Shown here: piece after piece, positions 36,729 through 46,054 of the stretch
How the letters are laid out: each line of letters begins with the position of its first letter
How positions within the stretch are numbered: position 1 is the first letter of the stretch
DNA from: Gammaproteobacteria bacterium
GTDB lineage: Bacteria; Pseudomonadota; Gammaproteobacteria; Steroidobacterales; JABDKV01
Assembly (NCBI GenBank): GCA_029862165.1
Contig: JAOTXU010000003.1
Location: forward strand, 62,001-126,000
DNA length: 64,000 nt
Direction of reading: 5' to 3'
Notes under the pieces: model-generated
The model's input: only the letters and a program-made list of their open reading frames with translations
The model's database searches: none
What the model was told of the DNA's origin: nothing
Program-made: the position numbers and the translations under genes

Positions 36729-39700
36729 ATGTCATTTCGAAGCTAAGTTGTTTGTTGCTGTCGAGCATCGCGCTGGTCTCGCTACCGGCCGCCGCTGTAA
36801 GCGTTGACGAGGCCCCAATGGGCGAGGCCGTCGAACGGCATCTGCCGGATGAAACGTTTCTAAAGTGGGTGCAGGATCCAGAGCGTGTCGAAACCGAGAA
36901 AGGCGATACCCTGGAAATTCGCGAAACGACGGCCGACGTACTCGAGACCGTGAAGCTCAGCAATCTCGTGCCGGACATACATTTCGAATCCGGCGTAGCA
37001 AAAATTCCTGAAACGACTGTGGAGTCGCTGGCCGCAGTTCTAGGACGGATGCGCGATCGGATCAATGTCCGGCTACATTTAATTGGCCATGCGGACAATC
37101 GACCGTTGTCGGCCGCACTTGTGAAGATTTACGGTGACAACGCGGGCCTGTCGCGGGAGCGGGCCGGTCAGGTGGCAGAGCATTTCCAGACAGCGCTTAC
37201 CTTGCCGGCGGAGGCAATTTCCTTTGAATGGGCCGGTGACACGCGCCCGGTCGGGTCGAACCTCACGGAAGAGGGCCGTGCGCTGAACCGGCGTGTTGAA
37301 GTCGAAGTCTGGTATGACGAGACAGCAGAAAAAGTCGCGCTTGAGGAATTCCTTGTTCCGCATGAGATACAACGGATCAAAGTATGCCGCATGGAGACGG
37401 TCTGCAAGTTGCGTTTTGTTGACGGGCATGCCCGCCGTGCGCGTATTCAGAACCTCATAGCACCGTTGCGATATGAAACTGAAACGATCAATGTAAACGA
37501 GGCGTTCATGGAGCGCGTTCGGCAGGGTTTCGACAATCTGAGCGGTAAGCAGAACGTCGTCGTTAAATTCGTCGGTTTCACCGACGATCGGCCGCTGACC
37601 GGGCGAACGGAGCGTATCTACGGTGATCATCTGGGTCTTTCCAAGGCACGAGCGCGGCGTGTCGCGCTGGCCGTTCAGGACAGTCTGAATCTGCCGACGT
37701 CTGCAATCGAGAGCGACGGACGTGGCGCAGCGAAGCCACTGGCTACCAACGAAACAAGCGATGGGCGCGTTTTGAACCGTCGCGTCGAAGTCGAGTTCTG
37801 GTACGACGACCCGTTACAGGAACTGCCAGACGAGCCACAGCTTTGCCCGGAGTCTGCCGGTGCCGTTTTGGTGACCAGAACTTACGACCCACCGTGGGGC
37901 CGTGTAGCGGATATCGAATTCTCCGACGGCCAGCCGCTTGTGCCGCCAGGTTACAGCAACAACCTGGCTCGCGGACTGGCAGAAATTGCAGACAGGACAA
38001 ATCCGCGCTTGCGGTTTGTCGGTTACACGCGCAACGAGCGCCTGCCACGTCGAACCGCAGCCGTGTACGGAGACGACATCGGGTTGTCTGCTTCGCGAGC
38101 GCGACGGGCGATGGAACTGGTAGCGGAGGAAATGCAGCTCGAGGCACGACAAAGCGAGTTTGAAGGACGCGGCTACGTGCACTCGGATGACGTTGTTAAC
38201 GCCGGCTTCATTCAGGGCGAGACTTCGCATGTCGCTGTGCAGCTTGTGTATGACGAACTGGCCGTTCTGGACGAATACGAGGGCGTGGATATTACCCGGA
38301 TTACTCGCGAGCTTGAGCCCGAGAATCCACTCGGCCTCAACCTGATGCGCATCACCGTCGATGGCGAGCCGATCGACGATCCCAAGAGAAGTTCATCTGA
38401 CATCCAGCGGTGTACAGATGTCGCACTTCAGAAGGCCGATATTCAATTTGGCTTTGACAACCTTCGCTCTTCTCCAAGACTCAGTGTTGCAGCAAAACCG
38501 GATCGAATCGCAGTTTCGACAGGCGCGCAGCCAATGGCAGCTGAGACTACTGTGCAATTCCGCATGTACACGAACTATTCCTACTACATCGACCGTGCCG
38601 AAGTTCGCGTTTTCGACAACGGGCAGTCGCTTGAGTCGGAGCCGTTCGACATCATTGACATCGACATCGATGACGTGGCCAATTGGGAGCCACCCATGGC
38701 GTGGTTCGATGCACCGGTACACGAACTGGTGTATGTACTTCGGGCATACGGTGCGGACGGCAATTTCGATGAAACACGCCCGCAACCGCTATGGGTTGTC
38801 CGCGATACCGGCGATCGAGCCGGCGAAGACAGTGACGATTCCGCGCTCAAGCAGGAATTGCTCGGCGCCTATGGCGAAAATGGCTTGCGTCTGCATAACA
38901 TCGAACTCGGCAGCGGTACGGTCAGCGTCCGGGGCAGCGGTATAGCGGCGGAGCACGGCGTCTGGGTCGCCGGCCGGCCGATACCGGTCGATGAACATGG
39001 CAGTTTCGTGACAGAAGAGATTCTGCCCGAGGGTGCTCATACCGTCGAAGTGGCCGTGCTCGACAAGGACGGCAGCGGTGAGCTGTATCTTCGCGACCTG
39101 GAGTTCAAGACCAAAGACTGGTTCTACGTGGGCATGGCCGATCTCACGCTGTCACAAAATTCGGCGCGTGGCCCGATCGACCTGCTGCAAGGTAGCAATT
39201 CCGATTACGACTATGACTCCAATATTGATGGACGATTGGCTTTCTTCGTTAACGGAAAATTTGGCGACCACTGGAAATTGACGGCGAGCGCCGATACAAG
39301 AGAAGGATCGTTAAAGAGTCTCTTTAGCAACTTTATGGACAAATCGCCTGACACGCTGTTCCGGCGGATCGATCCCGACTACTACTATCCGACCTTCGGC
39401 GACGACGCTACGGTCGAAGAGCTGACACCGAGCATGGGCAAGTTCTTTGTCCGACTCGGCAAAGACGATGACTACGGCCAATGGGGCAACTTCAAGATCG
39501 CTTATATGAATAACGAGCTGGCACGGGTCGACCGCGGCCTGTACGGCGCAAACCTGCATTATCAATCCGAAGAAACGACCAGCTTCGGCGAACGGCGTCT
39601 GGTGGTCGACGGCTTTGCGGCCGAACCGGGCACGGTTGCGAGCCGGGAAGAATTTCGCGGCACCGGTGGTTCGCTGTATTTCCTGCAACGCCAGGATATC

Positions 39701-41809
39701 CTGGCCGGATCCGAGCGTGTGCGTATCGAGTTGCGAGACAAGGCTTCGGGCATCGTGACCGGTGTGGTCAACCTTAAACCGGTCATGGAATACGACATTG
39801 ACTACCTGCAGGGCCGCATTCTGCTGGCGGAGCCGCTCGCATCGACTGCCGCAGACAATCTTCTTGTACGCAGCAGCGCCATTTCCGGGGACGAGGCCTA
39901 CCTGGTTGTGCGTTACGAGCACACTCCGGGATTCGACGACATTGACGCACTGGCGACGGGCGGGCAAGCCCACTACTGGTTTGGCGATCGTGTAAAACTT
40001 GGGCTTACCACGAATGTGAACGAACAGGGCGACGCCGACAGCAGTCTGACGGCTGCCGATGTCACGCTTCGGTTGAGTGCCGGATCGTGGCTGAAAGTGC
40101 AGACGGCAAAAAGCGAAGGGCTTGTTTCGCTGCCGCAGTTATCCAATGACGGCGGCTTTGAGTTCAATGGTTACGATCCAACATCGTTCGTGAACGCCGA
40201 GGCGCAAGCGGATCGCGCCGATATCAGCATCAGCTTGGACGACTTTGTCAGTTTCAGCGACGGCAAGTTGTCCTTGTATGCGCAGAATATCGATGCCGGC
40301 TATTCCGCTCCTGGTCTGACCGCGCTGACGGACACGAGAAATTACGGTGGTGCATTCAGCTTGCCGATCGCGGACCTCTTTTCTTTCGGCGCCAAAATCG
40401 ATAGCCGGAGTCAGGATCAGGGAATAGAAATCCGAACCCAGGAGTTCAACGTTGGTTACCAGCTTGGCGATCACTGGGATATCAGCGTTGGTTACCGCAT
40501 GGACGACCGCACTGACGGGTCGATTATTGTGCCGCTTACTCAGGAACAGGGTAAACGTGCGGACGCGGTCGTGCAGCTCGATTACGATTCCAAGTCGACA
40601 TGGAATGCCCACCTATTCGCGCAAGACACGTTATCGATGACCGGCGATCGTCGCGCGAATTCACGTGCCGGTATCGGTGGATCTTTTAAACTATCGGAAA
40701 AACTACGCCTCGACGCCGAAGTGTCCGACGGCGATCTGGGCGCGGGTGGCCGGCTCGGAACACACTACGTTTATTCCGACCATACGAGCTTGTACCTCAA
40801 CTATGCACTTGAGAACGAGCGCACCGACAACGGCTTGCCCAGTGGCCGTGGTAGCGAAGGCAATCTCGTCGCCGGCATAAAGTCACGCATCGCAGACAGC
40901 GCGAGCGTGTTTCTCGAAGAGCGCTATCAGCATAACGATACGATGACTGGTCTCACGCACGGGACCGGTATCAGCTTCGCGCTTGCACAAAAATGGAATC
41001 TGGGAATCACTACGGACATCGGCACGTTGCAGGATGTTCAGACCGGCGCCGACACGGATCGTCTGGCCAGCGGCGTTCAGCTCGGTTTCGCGTCTGATAG
41101 CTTGCAATTGTCAAGCGGGATCGAGTACCGCAACGATGATGCGCAGCAGCTAGATCTCGGCAGGACGGAGAGAACGACGTGGCTATTCAGAAACAGTTTC
41201 AAGTACCAGATCAGTCCGGCGGCGCGGTTTTTAGGAAAGCTGAATCACTCGGAGAGTGAGAACTCGCTCGGAACGTTTTATGACGGCGGATTCACCGAGG
41301 CTGTGATCGGTTATGCATACCGCCCAATCCGTCACGATCGCCTAAATGCCCTGGCCAAATACACCTATTTTTATAACACGCCGACGACCGATCAGATCGG
41401 CCTGCAAAATATCGCCGCCGAATTCATACAGAAAAGCCACGTCGCCTCCGTCGATGTCAGTTATGATCTAACGCCAGCGCTCTCTCTGGGTGGCAAGTAT
41501 GCTTACCGCCTCGGTCAGGTCAGTCTTGATCGCGAAAGCCCTGCGTTTTTCGACAACAACGCCAGTTTGTTCGTGCTTCGTGGCGATTATAGTTTCCGGA
41601 AGAACTGGGAGTTTCTCGCAGAAGGTCGTCTGCTTGACATGTCAGATCTGAACGAGCGTCGAAGCGGCGCAGTGGCAACAGTTTCACGTTATCTGGGAGA
41701 TCACCTGAAAATCGGCCTCGGTTACAATTTTACGGATTTCTCCGACGACCTGACTGACCTCAGCTTTGATCACCACGGTGTCTTTCTCAACATCACCGGA
41801 TCGTTATAG
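36725..41809 (+). CDS. Outer-membrane protein with three OmpA-like domains and a predicted beta-barrel (1694 aa)
   Basis: A signal peptide (LLLSSIALVSLPAAA) is followed by three successive OmpA-like domains at ~76-200, ~215-365 and ~380-515. Each has the peptidoglycan-binding pattern: LIGHADNRPLS...LSRERAGQV, FVGFTDDRPLT...LSKARARRV, FVGYTRNERLP...LSASRARRA, each followed by NRRVEVE(V/F)WYD or a variant. A linker of Ig-like segments (~530-790) leads to ~900 residues of alternating beta strands rich in aromatic and Gly residues, ending in a strand with aromatic residues (HHGVFLNITGSL), typical of an outer-membrane barrel. The GTG start overlaps the stop of the giant surface-protein gene. It may secrete, anchor or display that partner; this is inferred from coupling and architecture. 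Three OmpA-like domains in one protein are unusual. Confidence 0.85.
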   Translation: MNVISKLSCLLLSSIALVSLPAAAVSVDEAPMGEAVERHLPDETFLKWVQDPERVETEKGDTLEIRETTADVLETVKLSNLVPDIHFESGVAKIPETTVESLAAVLGRMRDRINVRLHLIGHADNRPLSAALVKIYGDNAGLSRERAGQVAEHFQTALTLPAEAISFEWAGDTRPVGSNLTEEGRALNRRVEVEVWYDETAEKVALEEFLVPHEIQRIKVCRMETVCKLRFVDGHARRARIQNLIAPLRYETETINVNEAFMERVRQGFDNLSGKQNVVVKFVGFTDDRPLTGRTERIYGDHLGLSKARARRVALAVQDSLNLPTSAIESDGRGAAKPLATNETSDGRVLNRRVEVEFWYDDPLQELPDEPQLCPESAGAVLVTRTYDPPWGRVADIEFSDGQPLVPPGYSNNLARGLAEIADRTNPRLRFVGYTRNERLPRRTAAVYGDDIGLSASRARRAMELVAEEMQLEARQSEFEGRGYVHSDDVVNAGFIQGETSHVAVQLVYDELAVLDEYEGVDITRITRELEPENPLGLNLMRITVDGEPIDDPKRSSSDIQRCTDVALQKADIQFGFDNLRSSPRLSVAAKPDRIAVSTGAQPMAAETTVQFRMYTNYSYYIDRAEVRVFDNGQSLESEPFDIIDIDIDDVANWEPPMAWFDAPVHELVYVLRAYGADGNFDETRPQPLWVVRDTGDRAGEDSDDSALKQELLGAYGENGLRLHNIELGSGTVSVRGSGIAAEHGVWVAGRPIPVDEHGSFVTEEILPEGAHTVEVAVLDKDGSGELYLRDLEFKTKDWFYVGMADLTLSQNSARGPIDLLQGSNSDYDYDSNIDGRLAFFVNGKFGDHWKLTASADTREGSLKSLFSNFMDKSPDTLFRRIDPDYYYPTFGDDATVEELTPSMGKFFVRLGKDDDYGQWGNFKIAYMNNELARVDRGLYGANLHYQSEETTSFGERRLVVDGFAAEPGTVASREEFRGTGGSLYFLQRQDILAGSERVRIELRDKASGIVTGVVNLKPVMEYDIDYLQGRILLAEPLASTAADNLLVRSSAISGDEAYLVVRYEHTPGFDDIDALATGGQAHYWFGDRVKLGLTTNVNEQGDADSSLTAADVTLRLSAGSWLKVQTAKSEGLVSLPQLSNDGGFEFNGYDPTSFVNAEAQADRADISISLDDFVSFSDGKLSLYAQNIDAGYSAPGLTALTDTRNYGGAFSLPIADLFSFGAKIDSRSQDQGIEIRTQEFNVGYQLGDHWDISVGYRMDDRTDGSIIVPLTQEQGKRADAVVQLDYDSKSTWNAHLFAQDTLSMTGDRRANSRAGIGGSFKLSEKLRLDAEVSDGDLGAGGRLGTHYVYSDHTSLYLNYALENERTDNGLPSGRGSEGNLVAGIKSRIADSASVFLEERYQHNDTMTGLTHGTGISFALAQKWNLGITTDIGTLQDVQTGADTDRLASGVQLGFASDSLQLSSGIEYRNDDAQQLDLGRTERTTWLFRNSFKYQISPAARFLGKLNHSESENSLGTFYDGGFTEAVIGYAYRPIRHDRLNALAKYTYFYNTPTTDQIGLQNIAAEFIQKSHVASVDVSYDLTPALSLGGKYAYRLGQVSLDRESPAFFDNNASLFVLRGDYSFRKNWEFLAEGRLLDMSDLNERRSGAVATVSRYLGDHLKIGLGYNFTDFSDDLTDLSFDHHGVFLNITGSL

Positions 41810-42219
41810 TTTTTTAATACCGCTGCGTGACTACGCCCCGATAACCGTGATGCTGCCCCGTAAGCGTATCGAATTAAAGCCCGGTGCCCGCACCCACAAA
41901 TCGAAGTACGCCCGCCAGGCTTGGCCATCCTTATGTTAAGTTTCGCGTTATAGGCTAAGCCTCTAAAAGATATTGTTATTTCGTGTTCGTGCGTCTGTGT
42001 CCGGTCACAGACAATACGTCGCGTATGGCTTTTCTCAGATGCGTGTTAGACTTGTTTACAGAATCAGTGAACAGGGTTCCAAGATCAACGCTGTTAGTTG
42101 GCCGGGGCCTTAATTTTTGTGCATTGAGCGCAAGGACGACTGCGTTGACACCATCAATGGTGCGAACAGCGACAGTCAGTCTGTTCGTTTAGACATACGA
42201 TTCAGTCAAGGGGGACACT
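41810..42219 (+). other. 410-bp upstream region of the subtilase gene
   Basis: No gene, riboswitch pattern or strong hairpin is visible. It presumably carries the end of the giant-protein operon and the promoter of the subtilase gene, whose start is preceded by CAAGGGGGA. Confidence 0.5.
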
Positions 42220-45200
42220 ATGAAGAGCTTTACCAGACTCCTATTCGTGGGAGCCGTATGCGGCAGCATGGCATCATGCGGCGGCGGCGGCGGCGGCGAT
42301 AAAGGAGTCGACAGCGACCTGTCAAAACGGCAGGACACGAATGCGGTCGAGACCGAGACTGCCTTGGAACTCTCAATACCTGCAGCGGACACGGTGAAGT
42401 CGCGTGTCTACATCGTCATGATGAAAGACAATCCGGCCGTTGCTTATGAGGGTGGTATCGAGGGCTATCCGGCGACCAAGCCGAACCAGGGATCGAAGAT
42501 CAATCCCAACAGCCTCGATGTAAAAAGATATGTGCATCATCTGCGGTCGACGCACGACAGAGCATTAAGAGCTGTCGGCGCAGACGAGAAAATCTATAGT
42601 TACAACTACGCCTTGAATGGTTTTGCGGCGGTTCTGTCCACAGCGCAAGTCGAGGCGCTGGGTGCACGAGATGATGTCGTACGAATCTGGCGCGATGAAA
42701 TTCGTCAGCTCACCACCGACAGCACGCCCGATTACCTTGGGCTCAGAGGTGGAGTTTGGGATGCCCAGGGCAAGGGTGAAGACGTCATCGTCGGTATTAT
42801 TGACACCGGCATCTCGCCCGAGCATCCAAGTTTCTCGGACCAGACCGATTTCGCATTTGCTCCTGGAGCTAGCGGAAAAAGAAACCTCGCATATGGCCCA
42901 CCGCCGGCACACTGGTCCGGAACCTGTCAGACAGGCGAACAATTTTCGAAAGACCACTGCAACAACAAATTGATCGGTGCCCGCTACTATCCCGATGGAT
43001 TCGCTGCACACGGTCACAACGGAATCCTGACGTCTGACTTGCTGTCCCCGCGTGACAGTGACGGCCACGGCAGCCACACCGCGAGCACGGCTGCAGGTAA
43101 CGAAGGCCCGCTCAACACGCTTAACGGCTTACCTGTTAGCGGCGTCGCACCGCGGGCACGCATAGCGGCCTACAAGGTTTGCTGGGAGCCCTCGTCGGGT
43201 CCCGGTGGTTGTGCCAGCTCAGACTCGGCAGCAGCCATTGACCAGGCCGTCGCTGATGGCGTCGACGTTATCAACTTTTCCATTGGCGGTTCCAGCAATT
43301 TCTTCGCCGGTGCCGACGATGTCGCCTTCCTGTTTGCCGCCCACAATGGTGTGTGGGTAGCGACGTCGAACGGCAATGCCGGGCCGCTCCCGCAGACAAC
43401 CGGAACACCGTCTGGTGTACCCTGGATCACGGCCGTCGGTGCCGCCCAGGATAACGAAGTGTTTTCCATAAACCTCGCCGTATCGGGTGATCTAGACGAT
43501 AGCTACTTCGCTCTGGAAGGTGGCGGCGGAGGTCCGCGGTTTAGTGGACTTACCAGCGGCGACTTGATACCGGCCGAGCCACTCGACGGTTGTACTCCGT
43601 TCAGTAACGACATCGGTGGCGAATTTGCGCTGGTGATTCGTGGTACTTGCGCTTTCACGACCAAGTACAACAATGCGGCAGCAGCCGGTGCATCCGCTAT
43701 CATCGTTTATAATGACGGCACCAATGCCGGTCGCATTGATCCGATCACTATGTTTGCTCCAGGGACAACCATCCCCGGCGCGATGATTGGGTTTTTTGAC
43801 GGTGATCTGATCAACTCAACCGTAGCAGGCGGTGGTTCGGTCAACGGCAGCATTGACGCAGACGCGTTGGTCTCCAGAGATAACCGGATTGCCGGCTTCT
43901 CCTCGCGCGGACCCAATGGCGGTGCGCTCGACGTAATCAAACCGGATGTCGCTGCACCTGGCGTGGGAATTATCGCAGCCGAGACGCTGCTCCCCAATGC
44001 CAATGCTGGCGGCGGTGTCCCCTATCAGTCCATTAGTGGCACCTCGATGGCGAGTCCGCATGCAGCAGGTACGTTTGCGCTATTGAAAGAAGCGCATCCT
44101 GGCTGGTCACCGGCCATGGCAAAATCAGCTCTCATGACGTCAGCCAGACAGGATCTGATGAAGACTGCCAGGGATGTTGCAGCTGATCCGTTCGATATCG
44201 GTGCGGGCGCTATCGTACCGGCCGGTGCATTCGCGCCGGGCTTGGTGTATGACGCGAACGTATTTGATTACCTTGCTTTCACCTGCGACAACAATTTTAA
44301 CCTTGCACAATTCTTTGTTAACGGTGGATGTCCGGCGTTGATAGGAGCTGGCTTCCCGACCGATGGCAGCGATTTAAACCTGGCCTCGATTGGTATTGGG
44401 GACTTCGTCGGTACCCAGACGGTCACGCGGACAGTAACGAGCGTGTCTCCCGATGGCACCGAATTTACGGCCGCGGTCGAGGCACCCGCGGGGGTTGATG
44501 TGGTTGTCGATCCGAGTTCGTTCACGCTGAATGCGGGTGATACACAGACCTTCACGGTAGAGTTCACCGCCAACGCAGATGTGGTCCTCGACACCTGGGC
44601 ATTTGGAGCGCTGACCTGGAACAACGATTCAGGCCAGACACCGGCCCGCAGCCCGATTGCGGTTCGGCCGGTCCAGATCAACGCCGATGCGGAAGTGGAT
44701 GGCAGCGGAACCGACGGTTCGGTCGATATCTCGGTCGACTTCGGCTACACAGGCGACTACACGGCAGTGCTCAGTGGCATAGAGGAGAGCCTGAGCGTCA
44801 CGGACAGTGTCAGCACAGGCGATCTACTCGATGCGTTCTGCCTCGATCTGCCCGCGCATACGCATTTCCGTTTTGCGACCTTTGATGCCGATACCACACC
44901 GGGTGGGGCGGATCTCGATTTACGCCTGTTCTATGCTGACGATGGTTGCGCAGGAACGAACCCGCTAGCGTTTTTTGGATCGAGTGGCGGTGCCACCTCT
45001 GAAGAGATCGTTGATGTTGTTAATCCGCCGGCCGGAGGCTATATCATCGTTATCGACTATTTCTCTTCCTCGACGGGGACTATCGATTACACCGCATGGG
45101 TACAGCCGGTCTTGGGTGACAATGACAACGCGACAGTGACGGCACCTGCTTCCGCTGTTTTGGGTGCCAGTGAGACGGTCACTGTCGAGTACAGCGGCTT

Positions 45201-45291
45201 GACTGGTGGCACGCGTCACCTCGGTGTTGTGCAGCACAATGACGGTAGCGGCGAAATCGCCAGAACCGTCATCGACATCGATACACAATAA
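42220..45291 (+). CDS. Secreted subtilisin-like serine protease (S8) lipoprotein
   Basis: A lipobox-like MASC (Cys20) followed by six glycines ends the signal peptide. Residues ~60-160 are an I9-type propeptide (RVYIVMMKDNPAV...). The catalytic domain has Asp195 in IIDTGISPEHP, His283 in DGHGSHTAST, oxyanion Asn386 and Ser609 in SGTSMASPHAAG. A PA domain (~455-540) is inserted before the serine, as in plant and bacterial cucumisin-type subtilases. C-terminal parts are an Fn3-like domain and a PPC-like beta domain (~840-1000). It is an extracellular or surface protease, normally matured by removal of the propeptide. It stands alone, with a strong ribosome-binding site (AGGGGGA) and a Rho-independent terminator after it. 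Confidence 0.93.
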   Translation: MKSFTRLLFVGAVCGSMASCGGGGGGDKGVDSDLSKRQDTNAVETETALELSIPAADTVKSRVYIVMMKDNPAVAYEGGIEGYPATKPNQGSKINPNSLDVKRYVHHLRSTHDRALRAVGADEKIYSYNYALNGFAAVLSTAQVEALGARDDVVRIWRDEIRQLTTDSTPDYLGLRGGVWDAQGKGEDVIVGIIDTGISPEHPSFSDQTDFAFAPGASGKRNLAYGPPPAHWSGTCQTGEQFSKDHCNNKLIGARYYPDGFAAHGHNGILTSDLLSPRDSDGHGSHTASTAAGNEGPLNTLNGLPVSGVAPRARIAAYKVCWEPSSGPGGCASSDSAAAIDQAVADGVDVINFSIGGSSNFFAGADDVAFLFAAHNGVWVATSNGNAGPLPQTTGTPSGVPWITAVGAAQDNEVFSINLAVSGDLDDSYFALEGGGGGPRFSGLTSGDLIPAEPLDGCTPFSNDIGGEFALVIRGTCAFTTKYNNAAAAGASAIIVYNDGTNAGRIDPITMFAPGTTIPGAMIGFFDGDLINSTVAGGGSVNGSIDADALVSRDNRIAGFSSRGPNGGALDVIKPDVAAPGVGIIAAETLLPNANAGGGVPYQSISGTSMASPHAAGTFALLKEAHPGWSPAMAKSALMTSARQDLMKTARDVAADPFDIGAGAIVPAGAFAPGLVYDANVFDYLAFTCDNNFNLAQFFVNGGCPALIGAGFPTDGSDLNLASIGIGDFVGTQTVTRTVTSVSPDGTEFTAAVEAPAGVDVVVDPSSFTLNAGDTQTFTVEFTANADVVLDTWAFGALTWNNDSGQTPARSPIAVRPVQINADAEVDGSGTDGSVDISVDFGYTGDYTAVLSGIEESLSVTDSVSTGDLLDAFCLDLPAHTHFRFATFDADTTPGGADLDLRLFYADDGCAGTNPLAFFGSSGGATSEEIVDVVNPPAGGYIIVIDYFSSSTGTIDYTAWVQPVLGDNDNATVTAPASAVLGASETVTVEYSGLTGGTRHLGVVQHNDGSGEIARTVIDIDTQ

Positions 45292-45345
45292 GGTCCAGTC
45301 CATCGACGTCCATGCGGCGTCGATGGATTGATTTTCAGGAGATTG

Positions 45346-45377
45346 ACGCCCGCGTTTCGACGCGGGCGTTTTTTTTT
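45346..45377 (+). terminator. Rho-independent terminator after the subtilase gene
   Basis: A 9-bp perfect GC-rich stem (acgcccgcg/cgcgggcgt) with a 6-nt loop is followed by nine Ts. A second hairpin of complementary halves (tccatcgacg/cgtcgatgga, ~45298-45327) lies just before it, and a GC palindrome (45379-45394) just after, facing the convergent lipoprotein gene. Confidence 0.92.
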
Positions 45378-45394
45378 AGGGCCCGGTCGGGCCC

Positions 45395-45850
45395 CTACAT
45401 CACCTCGCCGCCCTGCCCGTAAACCGGCAGCTCGGCCCGATTGGTCGGACAATAGAACGGTGTTCCGTTGCGACGCCCGTGATATCGGTACTCCTCACCA
45501 TCAGCCCGCAGAACGATTAGTATGCCGGCCACAATTGACATGGTGTAGGACATTCCGGGCTTCGGACATCCGGTGGCTCCGGAACGCCAGTTGACGTGCC
45601 GCACACTATCGATTTCTATCGTGTCCACCTCGACGCCCAGGCGCTGTGCAAGGTCTTGTCTGGCGGTCGACACCTGGCTGTCTGTATTCATTGGCTGCTG
45701 TGCTTCGGGCATCGGTTGACTATCGACTCTTTTTGGTAATGGTTCTGTGCTGTGTTTTTCGGTCGATTGCTGATCAGCGCATGACACCACGCCACTGTAC
45801 ACGGCCGCAAGTGTTGCTAGAGAAAGGCGCAGTTTACTCGGTTGGTTCAC
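45395..45850 (-). CDS. Small hypothetical lipoprotein
   Basis: The GTG at 45850 is chosen because AGGAGG lies six bases upstream; an ATG at 45874 lacks this. The signal ends at a lipobox-like GVVSC, followed by a polar, disordered stretch. The C-terminal half holds a compact unit: GVEVDTIEIDSVRHVNW, TGCPKPGMSYTMSIVAG, ILIVLRADGEEYRYHG and a second Cys in FYCP. Two conserved-looking cysteines may pair. No family was recognised and the function is unknown. It converges with the subtilase gene and is divergent from the acyl-CoA dehydrogenase gene. Confidence 0.75.
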   Translation of the reverse strand: MNQPSKLRLSLATLAAVYSGVVSCADQQSTEKHSTEPLPKRVDSQPMPEAQQPMNTDSQVSTARQDLAQRLGVEVDTIEIDSVRHVNWRSGATGCPKPGMSYTMSIVAGILIVLRADGEEYRYHGRRNGTPFYCPTNRAELPVYGQGGEVM

Positions 45851-46054
45851 GATGAGCCTCCTGTTTTGCAGCATCTTGCCACTATTGCCACGAACTGGGA
45901 ACCAGCGGACGAGTGCGAGGCAGGACTATACCCCAAGGACGACCGTGCCACTGGTCTAAGCCGCTCGTGCGTGGCAAGGTATGGTTTAGCTGCCGGGACA
46001 ACGTCACGCCGCTGTTCCGCGAACAATATGGTGCAACGACACAGGATCAGGCTC

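Noticed and set aside
45842-46054. N-terminal extension of the acyl-CoA dehydrogenase
   Set aside because: The extra 71 codons are Cys/Arg-rich without similarity to the family and would overlap the start of the divergent lipoprotein gene, which has a perfect AGGAGG site.
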